DNA of 64,000 nucleotides from Mycobacteriales bacterium (GCA_030697205.1 JAUYQP010000025.1:1-64000), one strand, 5' to 3'; numbered from the stretch's first letter, positions 41,531 to 49,764 are shown. Program-made: numbers and translations. The notes: generated from the sequence alone by a model not told the origin.

Positions 41531-42010
41531 TTAGGACGCGGAGCTGCGGCGCTCGAGCAGGACGACGTCGCGCCAGCGGCCGGTGGCGTCGCGGCCGAGC
41601 CGCTCGCGGGTGCCGACGACGCGGAAGCCGCAGCAGGTGTGCAGGGCGAGCGACGCGGTGTTCTCGGCCAGGACGCCGGACTGCAGGGTCCAGAGCCCGT
41701 CGGCCTCGGACCGGGACACCAGCTGCGAGAGCAGCGCGGTGCCCACGCCCCGGCCGTGGGCTGACGGGTCGACGTAGACGCTGACCTCGGCGACACCGGC
41801 GTAGGCGCAGCGGTCGCTGACCGGTGCCAGCGCGGCCCAGCCGACGACCTCGGGGTCGGCCGCCACCAGTCGCGGTGACGCGAGGTGCGAGGCGTCCCAG
41901 TCGGCCCAGTCGGGGACGGTTGTGGCAAAGGACGCGTCACCGCCGGCGAGGCCCGCGGCGTAGACCCGGGCGACGGCCGGCCAGTCGCCCGGCAGCAGGT
42001 CCCGGATCAC
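41531..42010 (-). CDS. GNAT acetyltransferase (phosphinothricin acetyltransferase-like)
   Basis: A 159-residue GNAT protein: IRDLLPGDWPAVARVYAAGL, WAALAPVSDRCAYAGVAEVS, VYVDPSAHGRGVGTALLSQL (acetyl-CoA loop) and NTASLALHTCCGFRVVGTRE. The order and WAALAPVSDR segment fit the PAT/YncA group that acetylates amino-group toxins such as phosphinothricin or methionine sulfoximine. GTG 42010 overlaps the stop of the SBF-type transporter gene, so they form a coupled pair; resistance or export of an amino-acid analogue is a possibility. Confidence 0.85.
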   Translation of the reverse strand: MIRDLLPGDWPAVARVYAAGLAGGDASFATTVPDWADWDASHLASPRLVAADPEVVGWAALAPVSDRCAYAGVAEVSVYVDPSAHGRGVGTALLSQLVSRSEADGLWTLQSGVLAENTASLALHTCCGFRVVGTRERLGRDATGRWRDVVLLERRSSAS

Positions 42011-42818
42011 GTGGCCGATGCTCGCACGCGCAGGACCCGCGCGGCCGCGAGGGCGGAGACGTACATGACGAGGCCGTAGGTGAGGACGACGAGCGAGGTC
42101 GCGTCCGGGTCGGGGGCGGAGCGGGCGACGAGCAGTGCCAGCGAGAGGTTGCGGACCGCGGTCGTCATCGCGGTGGCGCGACGCACCGCGGGCGCGGCCG
42201 GCAGCGCGAGCGTCGTCAGCGAGAAGGCCACGACCAGCGCCATCGCCGTGAGCCCCCGGTGCCGGTACGGTCGAGCTGGTCGAGCTCGGTGACGAGCAGA
42301 CCCACGACGAGGACGAGCAGTGCGGTGTCGGCGACCCGGCGGGCCCGGGGGTGCAGGCGCGCGGCGACAGCGGGTCGGTGGGCCCGCAGCCACGCGCCGA
42401 GCAGCAGTGGTGCGAGCTGGAGCAGCAGCAGGCCGCCGACGACCGGCGCCAGCGGGATGCCGTCGGTGGAGCCCCCGACCCACAGCGGCGTGACGACCAG
42501 CGCCGACACCGCGAGGACCCCCTGCAGGACCACCGCGTGGGCGGCGTCGCCGCGGGCCTGCAGCGACAGCAGCGCTCCGGTGCCACCTCCAGGGCTGGCT
42601 GCGGCGAGCAGGACCCCGAGCCGCACCGGGCCCTCGAGGTCGAGGGCCTCGCACGCGACCAGGGCCGCGAGCGGGACGGTGACAAGGTTGGCCGCCAGGG
42701 CGGGCAGCAGCACCCGCAGGTCCCGGGCCCGAGCGGCGACGAGGTCGCGGTCCAGGACGGTCCCGGTCGCGAGCATCCCGCTCACGAGCAGCAGGACCAC
42801 CAGGGCGTCGACGAGCAC
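42007..42818 (-). pseudogene. bile acid:sodium symporter (SBF)-like transporter with a frameshift
   Basis: Two frames together give one ~270-residue membrane protein with eight to nine helices and the SBF hallmark LLAAASPGGGTGALLSLQAR. The break is at a C5 run on the top strand (42253-42257, G5 on the coding strand); adding one G joins LLVTELDQLDRTGTGG to LTAMALVVAFSLTTLALP. The downstream part still ends with a clean GTGA overlap to the acetyltransferase, so the gene may be intact in reality and the shift a homopolymer error. Substrate unknown. Confidence 0.75.
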
Positions 42819-42831
42819 GCCGCAGACCCTC

Positions 42832-43014
42832 TCAGGCGGGGGAGAGCTCTCCCGTCGTCACCCAGGCGCAGCGGTAGAGCGCGCCCTCGGCGTACTTCAC
42901 GTAGGCCTTGTCCCCGCGCAGCCGCACCACGACGGCGGTGCGCTCGGTGCCGTCGACCACGGCGACGCACGCCGACCCGGGCGCGAGGGTGCCGGCAGGG
43001 ACCTGGGACGACAT
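42832..43014 (-). CDS. 60-residue protein of unknown function
   Basis: A small soluble protein with SH3-like or KOW-like character: SACVAVVDGTERTAVVVRLR, GDKAYVKYAEGALYRCAWVT. The composition (alternating Val, Arg and Tyr) suggests a small beta barrel. ATG 43014 is directly preceded by a perfect 8-bp hairpin that would occupy the ribosome-binding position. It ends 13 bp before the SBF-like gene on the same strand. Family not recognised. Confidence 0.65.
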   Translation of the reverse strand: MSSQVPAGTLAPGSACVAVVDGTERTAVVVRLRGDKAYVKYAEGALYRCAWVTTGELSPA

Positions 43015-43034
43015 GCCCGCACGTTCGTGCGGGC
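43015..43034. promoter_or_regulatory. perfect hairpin adjoining the small gene's start codon
   Basis: GCCCGCAC (43015-43022), loop GTTC, GTGCGGGC (43027-43034). In the minus-strand transcript this 8-bp, 4-nt-loop stem touches the ATG at 43014 and leaves no free Shine-Dalgarno, so translation may be hairpin-controlled, or it is a protein-binding palindrome in the divergent promoter region. Confidence 0.55.
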
Positions 43035-43067
43035 GGCCCAGGTGGTTCGACGTGACCCCGGTCATAT

Positions 43068-43112
43068 GACACCGAGAGCATCGGTGTCTTGACACGGACG
43101 GCATCTGTGTCA
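43068..43112. promoter_or_regulatory. TetR operator with two palindromes
   Basis: GACACCGA (43068-43075) and TCGGTGTC (43081-43088) form a perfect palindrome with a 5-nt centre. A second, looser one follows: TGACAC (43090-43095) and GTGTCA (43107-43112). A TTGACA -35-like hexamer (43089-43094) lies between them, immediately upstream of the TetR gene at 43115. This is the expected position for autorepression. Confidence 0.7.
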
Positions 43113-43114
43113 GG

Positions 43115-43702
43115 GTGTGTGACGTGAGCGACACCCGGGCGGCACTCCTCGACGCGGCGGCCGATGCCGTCCTGCACGGCGACTGGGCGCGCACCCGGAT
43201 GGCCGACGTCGCCCGCGCCGCCGGGGTCTCGCGCCAGACGCTCTACTACGAGTTCGGCACCAAGGACGCCCTCGCCGAGGCGCTCGCGCTGCGCGAGGCG
43301 GAGCGCTACATGACCGGCGCAGAGGCCGCAATGGTCGACCACGACGGCTCGCCCGCGGAGGCGATCGGCGCGGCCACCGAGTTCACCCTGCGCGAGGCCG
43401 CGAGCAACCCGCTGCTCAAGGCGGTGCTCACCGACAGCCGGATGGAGGGGGCCGGCGCGATGCTGCCCTACCTCACGACCCGCGCCGACGGCATCCTCAC
43501 GGCGGTGCGTGAGCGCATCGCGGCGTACTGCTCCTCGCACTGGCCGGACCTGCCCGTCGACGAGGTCGACCTCGTCGCGGACACGGTCGTGCGCCTCACC
43601 GTCTCCCACCTCGTGCTGCCGGGTGCCCGACCTGACCAGACCGCCACCTCCATCGCCCACCTCGTCGACCGACTGCTGCCCTCCGGAAGGACCGCCAGAT
43701 GA
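43115..43702 (+). CDS. TetR-family transcriptional regulator
   Basis: A 195-residue TetR protein: N-terminal helix-turn-helix RTRMADVARAAGVSRQTLYY with the FGTKDALAEALALREAE continuation, then a helical ligand-binding domain. GTG 43115 is used; GTG three codons on is an alternative. It overlaps the diiron gene (ATGA), so it regulates its own operon, probably through the palindromes at 43068-43112. The ligand is unknown; the RQTLYYEF style is frequent in regulators of lipid and xenobiotic genes. Confidence 0.92.
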   Translation: MCDVSDTRAALLDAAADAVLHGDWARTRMADVARAAGVSRQTLYYEFGTKDALAEALALREAERYMTGAEAAMVDHDGSPAEAIGAATEFTLREAASNPLLKAVLTDSRMEGAGAMLPYLTTRADGILTAVRERIAAYCSSHWPDLPVDEVDLVADTVVRLTVSHLVLPGARPDQTATSIAHLVDRLLPSGRTAR

Positions 43703-44802
43703 GCACCCACGAGCTCTACACGATGCCCGCCGAGCTCTCGACCTGGGACGTCGAGGCGCACGGTGCCGCGCGCTTCACCTGGGAGTACGACGACCAGCGC
43801 GACCAGCTGCTGCGGCTCTACCAGAAGGGCAAGGACAAGCAGTGGGACCAGGTGCACCGCATCGACTGGTCCGAGCAGGTCGACCCCTATGACCTGCTGG
43901 GCATGCCGGAGGAGGCCATCTCCATCCACGGCACCCCCATGTGGGACAAGCACTTCGCCAAGGACCAGAAGGCCAAGGACGAGCTCGGCCTGCACCTCGG
44001 GGCGTGGCAGTTCAGCCAGTTCCTGCACGGTGAGCAGGGCGCGATGATCTGCTCCGCGCGCATCGTGGAGTCGGTGCCGGACCTCGACTCGAAGTTCTAC
44101 GCCGCGACGCAGACCATGGACGAGGCGCGCCACGCCGAGACCTACGCCCGCTTCCTGCAGGAGAAGGTCGGGCTGCTCTACCCGATCAACCCGCACCTCA
44201 AGGCGCTGCTCGACGACACGCTGTCCGACAGCCGCTGGGACATGCCCTACCTCGGGATGCAGGTCCTCATCGAGGGCCTCGCGCTGGCCGCCTTCGGTCT
44301 GCTGCGCGACATGACGACCAAGCCCCTGCCCAAGCAGATCCTTGCCTACGTCATGCAGGACGAGGCGCGCCACGTCGCCTTCGGCCGGATCGCCCTGCGC
44401 GACTACTACGCGCAGCTCACGTCGGCCGAGCTGGCCGAGCGCGAGGAGTTCGTCGTCGAGGGCTGCTACCTCATGCGCGACCGCTTCCGGCAGCAGGAGG
44501 TCTGGGAGAACATGGGCCTCGACGTCGAGGCCTGCCTCGAGGCGGTCTCGCAGGCGCCCTACTTCCAGGCCTACCAGTCGCTGCTCTTCCAGCGGATCGT
44601 GCCGTGCGTCAAGGACATCGGGCTGTGGTCGGACAAGGTCCAGAAGGCCTACGCCGACATGGGCGTGCTCGACATGGAGGGCATCGACCTCGACGCCCTC
44701 ATGAAGAACGACGAGGACACCGCCGAGCTCATCGACGCCGAGAAGCGCGAGATGGCCGCCCGCAAGGGCCAGGTCGACCAGGTGATCGCGCTCGCGGACT
44801 GA
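43699..44802 (+). CDS. ferritin-like diiron protein
   Basis: A 367-residue all-helical protein with a carboxylate-bridged diiron site: Glu in FLHGEQGAMI, Glu-x-x-His in DEARHAETYARF, Glu in VLIEGLALAAF and Glu-x-x-His in QDEARHVAFGRI. This two-EXXH layout is that of ribonucleotide-reductase-like/AurF-like oxygenases and other ferritin-like oxidases. Reaction unknown: likely oxygen-dependent hydroxylation, desaturation or N-oxidation. Controlled by the overlapping TetR gene. No reductase partner is adjacent. Confidence 0.85.
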   Translation: MSTHELYTMPAELSTWDVEAHGAARFTWEYDDQRDQLLRLYQKGKDKQWDQVHRIDWSEQVDPYDLLGMPEEAISIHGTPMWDKHFAKDQKAKDELGLHLGAWQFSQFLHGEQGAMICSARIVESVPDLDSKFYAATQTMDEARHAETYARFLQEKVGLLYPINPHLKALLDDTLSDSRWDMPYLGMQVLIEGLALAAFGLLRDMTTKPLPKQILAYVMQDEARHVAFGRIALRDYYAQLTSAELAEREEFVVEGCYLMRDRFRQQEVWENMGLDVEACLEAVSQAPYFQAYQSLLFQRIVPCVKDIGLWSDKVQKAYADMGVLDMEGIDLDALMKNDEDTAELIDAEKREMAARKGQVDQVIALAD

Positions 44803-44815
44803 GCCCTCGGCCGGG

Positions 44816-45310
44816 TCACCGGCGACGGTCGTACGACGTCAAGGCGTGGCGGAGGGCCTCGGCGACCTCGTCGGCGAGCGTGACCACGGCCTCCGCGGCA
44901 CGCGGAGCGTCCGGGTGCACCGACACGGCGTGCTGCGCCTCGTAGCGCAGCGCCCGCACGTGCACCACCTCGCGCGGCATCGGACCGGCGCCCGGGGCGG
45001 ACGCGGACGCGCGCAGCCGGTCCAGCGTGCGGGCCGCGTCACGCAGCCGGCGTACGACGGTGCTCGTGCTCGTGGGCACCGTCGCGACCGCGCAGGTCGG
45101 GCACAGCGCGTCGGCGCGGGCCCGGTCGTAGCGGCGGCTCACCAGCAGGCCCTCGGGCACCAGGCGCAGCGGGCAGGCCGGATCGGTGTGCAGGCGCAGC
45201 AGGAAGCCGGCGCCGTCGCCGGCGCGTGACTCGGCGTGGAAGACGACAGGGGCGTCCCACGCGAGCTCCTCGGGTGGCAGCACGGGGGCCGCCGTGGCTT
45301 CGGTCCGCAC
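44816..45310 (-). CDS. protein of unknown function
   Basis: A 164-residue soluble protein. It has Cys in HTDPACPLRL and a CPTC pair (ADALCPTCAV), suggestive of a metal site, and a helical C-terminal half with DAARTLDRLRASA and AEAVVTLADEVAEALRHAL. GTG 45310 is used without a clear ribosome site. Family not recognised. It is convergent to the diiron gene and divergent from the NUDIX gene. Confidence 0.65.
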   Translation of the reverse strand: MRTEATAAPVLPPEELAWDAPVVFHAESRAGDGAGFLLRLHTDPACPLRLVPEGLLVSRRYDRARADALCPTCAVATVPTSTSTVVRRLRDAARTLDRLRASASAPGAGPMPREVVHVRALRYEAQHAVSVHPDAPRAAEAVVTLADEVAEALRHALTSYDRRR

Positions 45311-45326
45311 CGGGGCCCATCGGCGC

Positions 45327-45332
45327 TAGCGT
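45327..45332 (+). promoter_or_regulatory. leaderless -10 box (TAGCGT) for the NUDIX gene
   Basis: TAGCGT lies 6 nt before GTG 45339 in the 28-bp gap between divergent starts. Confidence 0.5.
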
Positions 45333-45338
45333 CGGGTC

Positions 45339-45890
45339 GTGGAGTGGACGGTGCACGGCGAGCGCTCGGTCTACGACAGCGACTGGGTGTCGCTGCGGCT
45401 CACCGACGTCGAGATCCCCGGGATGCGGCGCTTCGAGCATCACGTCGTGCGGGTGCCTTTCCCGGCGGTGGGCGTGGTCGTCCACGACGAGGCCCGCGGC
45501 GTGCTGCTGCTGTGGCGGCACCGCTTCATCACGGGCACGTGGGGCTACGAGGTGCCGGCCGGTCGCGTCGAGGCGGGAGAGACCCTCGAGGAGGCGGCGG
45601 TGCGCGAGGTCCGCGAGGAGACCGGCTGGGTCCCCACGGGCCTGCGCCTGATGCACGCCTTCCACCCGACCAACGGGCTGTCCGACCACCGCTTCGTGCT
45701 CTTCCTCGCCGACGGCGCCGAGCAGGTCGGCGAGCCCGAGCACCCGGAGGAGTCGGAGCGGGTCGAGTGGCTGCCGGCCGAGGAGGTGGTGGCCCGGCTG
45801 CGCGCAGGTGAGGTCCTCGACGGGCTCAGCCTGGCGGCCCTGCTGTGGTGGACGGCCTTCGAGCGCGCAGGCCCCTCGCCTGCGCGGTGA
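45339..45890 (+). CDS. NUDIX hydrolase
   Basis: A 183-residue NUDIX protein with a complete box: GRVEAGETLEEAAVREVREE followed by TGW. The N-terminal domain (SVYDSDWVSLRLTDVEIPG, FEHHVVRVP) and ESERVEWLPAEEVV resemble ADP-ribose pyrophosphatase-type enzymes. It probably hydrolyses a nucleoside diphosphate derivative. Its last 65 bp overlap the convergent glycosyltransferase gene. Confidence 0.9.
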   Translation: MEWTVHGERSVYDSDWVSLRLTDVEIPGMRRFEHHVVRVPFPAVGVVVHDEARGVLLLWRHRFITGTWGYEVPAGRVEAGETLEEAAVREVREETGWVPTGLRLMHAFHPTNGLSDHRFVLFLADGAEQVGEPEHPEESERVEWLPAEEVVARLRAGEVLDGLSLAALLWWTAFERAGPSPAR

Positions 45891-46785
45891 GCAGCTCCAG
45901 GTGCCGACGGGCCCGCGGGCGCTCGACCGCCCGCCAGGTCGCCGCTGCCACCGGTCGGCGACCGCCGGTGACGGTCGCACGGTCGGTCCAGGCCCGCCGT
46001 AGGCCGGTCGTCACCGCGCCCGGGTGGCCCTTCACCAGACCCAGCACGAGGTCGACGAGCAGCGGCGCGAGCGATCTCGTCCACGGCAGCGGACCGGGCG
46101 CGTTGAGGTAGGCGTACCACCGCCCGTTGCGCACCCGCAGCGCCAGCATCTGCCCGTCGTCGGGTCGCGCGACGGGCGCCTTCATGTGGGTGAAGGACGC
46201 GGCAGGCAGGTAGTCCACCGACCAGCCGGCATCACGCAGTCGCAGGGTCAGGTCGAGCTCAAGCACCCCGCCGTGGCCGTAGCGGTCCTGCCAGGAACCC
46301 ACCGCGAGCACCGCCTCGCGCCGGGCGAGCGCGCCGCAGGCCGGGAAGAAGAACGGCGCGGACACCCGCAGCCACCAGTCGAAGGTCCCGGGCCCGTGGT
46401 CCGCCGACACGGCGCCGGTCGGGTCGACGTCGCGCACGAGCCCGCCGACCACCGCGGTCCCGGGAGACGCGGCCAGGTGGGCGACGAGCAGCTCGAGGGC
46501 GCCGGGGTCGGGCCACGAGTCGTCGTCGAGCATGAGGAGCAGGGGGTACGCCGCAGCGCGCACCCCTGCTGCGCGTGCGGCGATCCCGCGCGGGCCGGGG
46601 TTCTGCAGGACGGTGAGTCGGGGCTCGGTCGCGGCGCGGGCGGTCAGCCACGCCCACGTGCCGTCCGTGGAGGAGTCGTCGACGACGACGACCTGCCCGA
46701 CGCCCGTGGTCAGGACCTCGTCGAGAGCGCGCGGCAGGTGGTCGAGCCGGTTGCGGGTCGCGAGCACCGCGCTCACCGGGGTCAC
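45826..46785 (-). CDS. glycosyltransferase family 2 protein
   Basis: A 319-residue GT-A fold transferase: VSAVLATRNRLDHLPRALDE, VVVVDDSSTDGTW, LLMLDDDSWPDPGALELL (metal-binding DDD) and a C-terminal hydrophobic part. HGPGTFDWWLRVSAPFFFPA and SFTHMKAPVARP are shared with the GT2 protein at 62097, so the two are paralogues. Likely adds a sugar in surface polysaccharide synthesis. GTG 46785 overlaps the rsgA stop. Confidence 0.88.
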   Translation of the reverse strand: MTPVSAVLATRNRLDHLPRALDEVLTTGVGQVVVVDDSSTDGTWAWLTARAATEPRLTVLQNPGPRGIAARAAGVRAAAYPLLLMLDDDSWPDPGALELLVAHLAASPGTAVVGGLVRDVDPTGAVSADHGPGTFDWWLRVSAPFFFPACGALARREAVLAVGSWQDRYGHGGVLELDLTLRLRDAGWSVDYLPAASFTHMKAPVARPDDGQMLALRVRNGRWYAYLNAPGPLPWTRSLAPLLVDLVLGLVKGHPGAVTTGLRRAWTDRATVTGGRRPVAAATWRAVERPRARRHLELLTAQARGLRARRPSTTAGPPG

Positions 46786-47798
46786 CGGGGCACGTCGTCG
46801 GTCTCGGCCTGGTCCGTGCCGCCGAGGGCGTCGAGCAGCCGCCGCAGCGACACCAGCCGCGCGCCGGTCGCGCCGCCTCCGGCGACGAGGGCGTCGAGGG
46901 CGCAGCCGGTCGCGCCCGTGCGGTGCGCGCACCCGGGCGGGCAGAGCTCGGCCTCCTCGGCGAGGTCGGGGAAGGCCGCGAGGACGCCGGCCGGGGTGAC
47001 CGCGCCGAGGCCGAACGACCGCACGCCCGGGGTGTCGACGACGGTGCCGCCACCGGGCAGGGGGAGCGCCACAGCGGACGACGAGGTGTGGCGGCCCTTG
47101 CCGACGCCGGTCACGTCGCCCACGGCCCGGAAGGCATCGGGCACCAGCCGGTTGACCAGCGTCGACTTCCCGACGCCCGACTGCCCGAACAGCACCGAGA
47201 CCCGGCCGGCGAGCAGCGCCCGCAGCTCGTCGACCCCCGCGTCCTTGTCGCCCGGGCCGGTCACCACGGCCCGCACCCCGAGCGGCGTGTAGAGCGCGAG
47301 CAGCTCGGCGGGGTCGGCCAGGTCCGACTTCGTGAGGCACAGCAGGGGTTCGAGGCCCCCGTCGTAGGCCGCGACGAGGCAGCGGTCGACCAGGCGTGGC
47401 CGTGGCACCGGGTCGGCCAGGGCGGTGACGACGACGAGCAGGTCGGCGTTCGCGACGACCGGCCGCTCGATCGGGTCGGTGTCGTCGGGGGTGCGGCGCA
47501 GCAGCGAGGTGCGCTCCTCGACCCGCACGACCCGGCACAGGGCGTCGGGCCCGCCGGACAGGTCGCCCACGACGCCGACGCGGTCCCCGACGACCACAGC
47601 CCGTCGGCCGAGCTCGCGGGCCCGCACGGCGGTGACGAGGACGTCGTCGTCGGTGCGCAGGCGGTAGCGCCCGCGGTCGACGGTCACGACGCTCGCACCT
47701 GAGGCGCTCTCGTGCTTGGGGCGGGTGCGGGTGCGTGGCCGCGAGCCCTTGCCGGGCCGGATGCGGACGTCGTCCTCGTCGAGCTCTCTCGGGCTCAT
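46782..47798 (-). CDS. rsgA: ribosome small subunit-dependent GTPase A
   Basis: A 338-residue circularly permuted GTPase. Order is OB-fold N-terminus (VDRGRYRLRTDDDVLVTAVR), G4 CLTKSDLADP, G1 VLFGQSGVGKSTLVNRL, G3 VDTPGVRSFG, and the C-terminal zinc motif CPPGCAHRTGATGC. It helps late 30S subunit maturation. It follows aroA by 29 bp and is coupled to the glycosyltransferase gene by GTGA. The basic N-terminal extension (residues 1-35) is typical of actinobacteria. Confidence 0.95.
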   Translation of the reverse strand: MSPRELDEDDVRIRPGKGSRPRTRTRPKHESASGASVVTVDRGRYRLRTDDDVLVTAVRARELGRRAVVVGDRVGVVGDLSGGPDALCRVVRVEERTSLLRRTPDDTDPIERPVVANADLLVVVTALADPVPRPRLVDRCLVAAYDGGLEPLLCLTKSDLADPAELLALYTPLGVRAVVTGPGDKDAGVDELRALLAGRVSVLFGQSGVGKSTLVNRLVPDAFRAVGDVTGVGKGRHTSSSAVALPLPGGGTVVDTPGVRSFGLGAVTPAGVLAAFPDLAEEAELCPPGCAHRTGATGCALDALVAGGGATGARLVSLRRLLDALGGTDQAETDDVPR

Positions 47799-47827
47799 CT
47801 GCGGCTCACGACTGGCTCACGCGCGGC

Positions 47828-49111
47828 TCACCCGAGCAGGTCCGTCCACGACCCGACGAAGTCCGGCACCGTCTTGCGGGTCGTCGCGACGTCCTCCACG
47901 AGCACGCCGTCGACGCCCAAGCCCAGCACGGCCCAGGCCATCGCGAGCCGGTGGTCGTCGTAGCTGCGCAGCACCCCACCGGTGAGCGTCCGTGGTCGGA
48001 CCTCGAGGCCGTCGCGGAGCTCGCGCACATCGGCGCCGAGCGCGTTGAGCTCCGTGGCCAGGGCAGCGAGCCGGTCGGTCTCCTGCACCCGCAGGTGCGC
48101 GACGCCGGTGAAGCGCGACGGTGAGTCGGCTAGTGCCGCGAGTGCCGTGAGGACGGGGGTCAGCTCGCCGGCGTCGCGCAGGTCGGCCTCGATCCCGTGC
48201 AGCCCGGAGCCGGCGCTGACGGTGAGGTCGTCGCCGTCGCGTGACACGACGCCGCCCATCTGCGCGAGCAGGTCGGGCAGCACTGCCCCGGGCTGGGTCG
48301 TGGTCGCGGGCCAGTCCGTCACCGTCACGGAGCCGCCGGCGACGAGCGGCGCGGCGAGGTAGGCCGCAGCGGTGGACAGGTCCGGCTCGACCGCGACGTC
48401 GCGGGCGACCAGCGGCCCAGGCGCGACCCGCCAGGTGTCTCCGTCGACCTCCACCCGGGCGCCGGCGGCGCGCAGCGCCTCCACGGTCATCTCCAGGTGG
48501 GGAGCGCTCGGCAGCGGCGGACCGACGTGGCTGAGTTCGACCCCCGAGGAGTACGCCGGGGCGCTCAGCAGCAACCCGCTCACCAGCTGCGACGACAGTG
48601 ACGCGTCCAGCGTGACGCGCCCACCCCTCAGCCCACCGCGGCCGCGGACCTCCACGGGCAGCGCATCGACCCGGTCCAGGTCGGCACCGAGCTCGCGGAG
48701 GGCGGCGAGCAGCGCACCGAGCGGGCGCTCGCGCACCCGGGGGTCGCCGTCGAAGCCGACCGTGCCCGTGGCGAGGGCGGCGAAGGGCGGCAGGAAGCGG
48801 GCGACCGTCCCCGCGTTGCCGACGTCGACGACGGTGTGCCCGCCGGGGACGACGGGTCGGCCTGCGCACCCGGTGACCACCCAGTCCGCGCCGGACGTGT
48901 CCACCGGGGCGCCCAGCGCGGTGAGCGCCGCCGCCATCAGCTCGGTGTCGCGGCTACGCAGGGGGCGGCGCACCATGCTGGTGCCGTCGGCGAGTGCGGC
49001 GAGGACGAGCAGCCGGTTGGTGACGCTCTTGGAACCCGGCAGTGAGACCCGCGACGACAGCGGGGCGCGAGCGCGCGGCGCCGGCCAGGGGTCGGTCGCG
49101 GCGGTCGTCAC
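47828..49111 (-). CDS. aroA: 3-phosphoshikimate 1-carboxyvinyltransferase (EPSP synthase)
   Basis: A 427-residue EPSP synthase: SLPGSKSVTNRLLVLAALAD near the start, VDVGNAGTVARFLPP, and VQETDRLAALATELNALGAD are the substrate motifs. Catalyses shikimate-3-phosphate plus PEP in chorismate synthesis. The DAGELTPVLTALAALAD variant of the central loop is common in actinobacteria. GTG 49111 has TAGCGT exactly 7 nt upstream, supporting the start. First gene of the aroA-rsgA-GT2 operon. Confidence 0.96.
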   Translation of the reverse strand: MTTAATDPWPAPRARAPLSSRVSLPGSKSVTNRLLVLAALADGTSMVRRPLRSRDTELMAAALTALGAPVDTSGADWVVTGCAGRPVVPGGHTVVDVGNAGTVARFLPPFAALATGTVGFDGDPRVRERPLGALLAALRELGADLDRVDALPVEVRGRGGLRGGRVTLDASLSSQLVSGLLLSAPAYSSGVELSHVGPPLPSAPHLEMTVEALRAAGARVEVDGDTWRVAPGPLVARDVAVEPDLSTAAAYLAAPLVAGGSVTVTDWPATTTQPGAVLPDLLAQMGGVVSRDGDDLTVSAGSGLHGIEADLRDAGELTPVLTALAALADSPSRFTGVAHLRVQETDRLAALATELNALGADVRELRDGLEVRPRTLTGGVLRSYDDHRLAMAWAVLGLGVDGVLVEDVATTRKTVPDFVGSWTDLLG

Positions 49112-49118
49112 GGGTACG

Positions 49119-49124
49119 ACGCTA
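49119..49124 (-). promoter_or_regulatory. leaderless -10 box (TAGCGT) for aroA
   Basis: Minus-strand TAGCGT ends 7 nt before the GTG at 49111, in the 51-bp gap to the next gene. Confidence 0.55.
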
Positions 49125-49162
49125 CCGACCGGTCAGGACCGGTCGGCAGCGTCCGTGCGTCG

Positions 49163-49480
49163 TCAGGCGGTGGCGGTGGCGCCGCGGCGCGACCGCCGAC
49201 GACCGGCGATGACCAGGCCTGCGCCCCCGCCGACGGCACCGAGCCCGGTGACGGTGAGAAGGGCCACCTCGGCACCAGTGGACTCGAGCTCCGCAGGCGG
49301 GGTGGGGCGGTTGTTCGTGGGCGGCGGGTTGGTCGGAGTCTCGGCGCAGACCCCGCTGTAGCCCTCGCAGGGCGCGGCCTGAGCAGGGGCGGTGAACAGC
49401 GTCCAAGCCGTGAGGCTCAGTCCGCCGGCCACGAGGGCGCGAGCCACCGAGTTGAGTCGAGCGGTGCGTGCGTCCTGCAT
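49163..49480 (-). CDS. small exported protein with LPXTG-like sorting tail
   Basis: A 105-residue protein: signal peptide (SVARALVAGGLSLTAWTLFT, cleavage near AQAA), a short Cys-pair segment (CEGYSGVC), a Thr/Pro/Asn linker, then LESTG, a hydrophobic helix and RRRSRR. This is the layout of sortase substrates, but the motif is LESTG, not LPXTG or LAXTG, so recognition is uncertain; it may simply be membrane anchored. ATG 49480 has AGGAGA 6 nt upstream. No sortase gene is in the window. Confidence 0.75.
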   Translation of the reverse strand: MQDARTARLNSVARALVAGGLSLTAWTLFTAPAQAAPCEGYSGVCAETPTNPPPTNNRPTPPAELESTGAEVALLTVTGLGAVGGGAGLVIAGRRRSRRGATATA

Positions 49481-49602
49481 GGCTTCTCCTGAGCTGTCAC
49501 AGCGGCCGGTGTGGAGACCGGTCTTCCGTGTCGTGTCGGTGGGCGGTGCTCGGTGATGGGTCGAGGTGCTGTGCGGTCGTACCAGGCTCTCACCCGCTGT
49601 AA

Positions 49603-49655
49603 CCATTGTCAGCCCAATGGAGCACCTTGACTAGACCCCCGAATGGCCCAATTGT
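49603..49655. promoter_or_regulatory. palindrome and possible promoter between sorted protein and sugar transferase
   Basis: CCATTG (49603-49608) and CAATGG (49615-49620) form a perfect 6-bp inverted repeat. TTGACT (49627-49632) is followed after 17 nt by AATTGT (49650-49655), a weak -35/-10 pair toward the polysaccharide genes. The 284-bp gap 49481-49764 holds no gene; the sugar transferase start itself has a strong GAGGAGGAG ribosome site (49752-49760). Confidence 0.35.
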
Positions 49656-49764
49656 GCGCTACGCCGAACGGGTGAGTCACGCCGTCCGGCTGCAGGCGTC
49701 CAGCGCGGGCACTAGCGTGCCGATGGAGCAATGAGGGGCGTCGCGTAGGGCGAGGAGGAGATCG

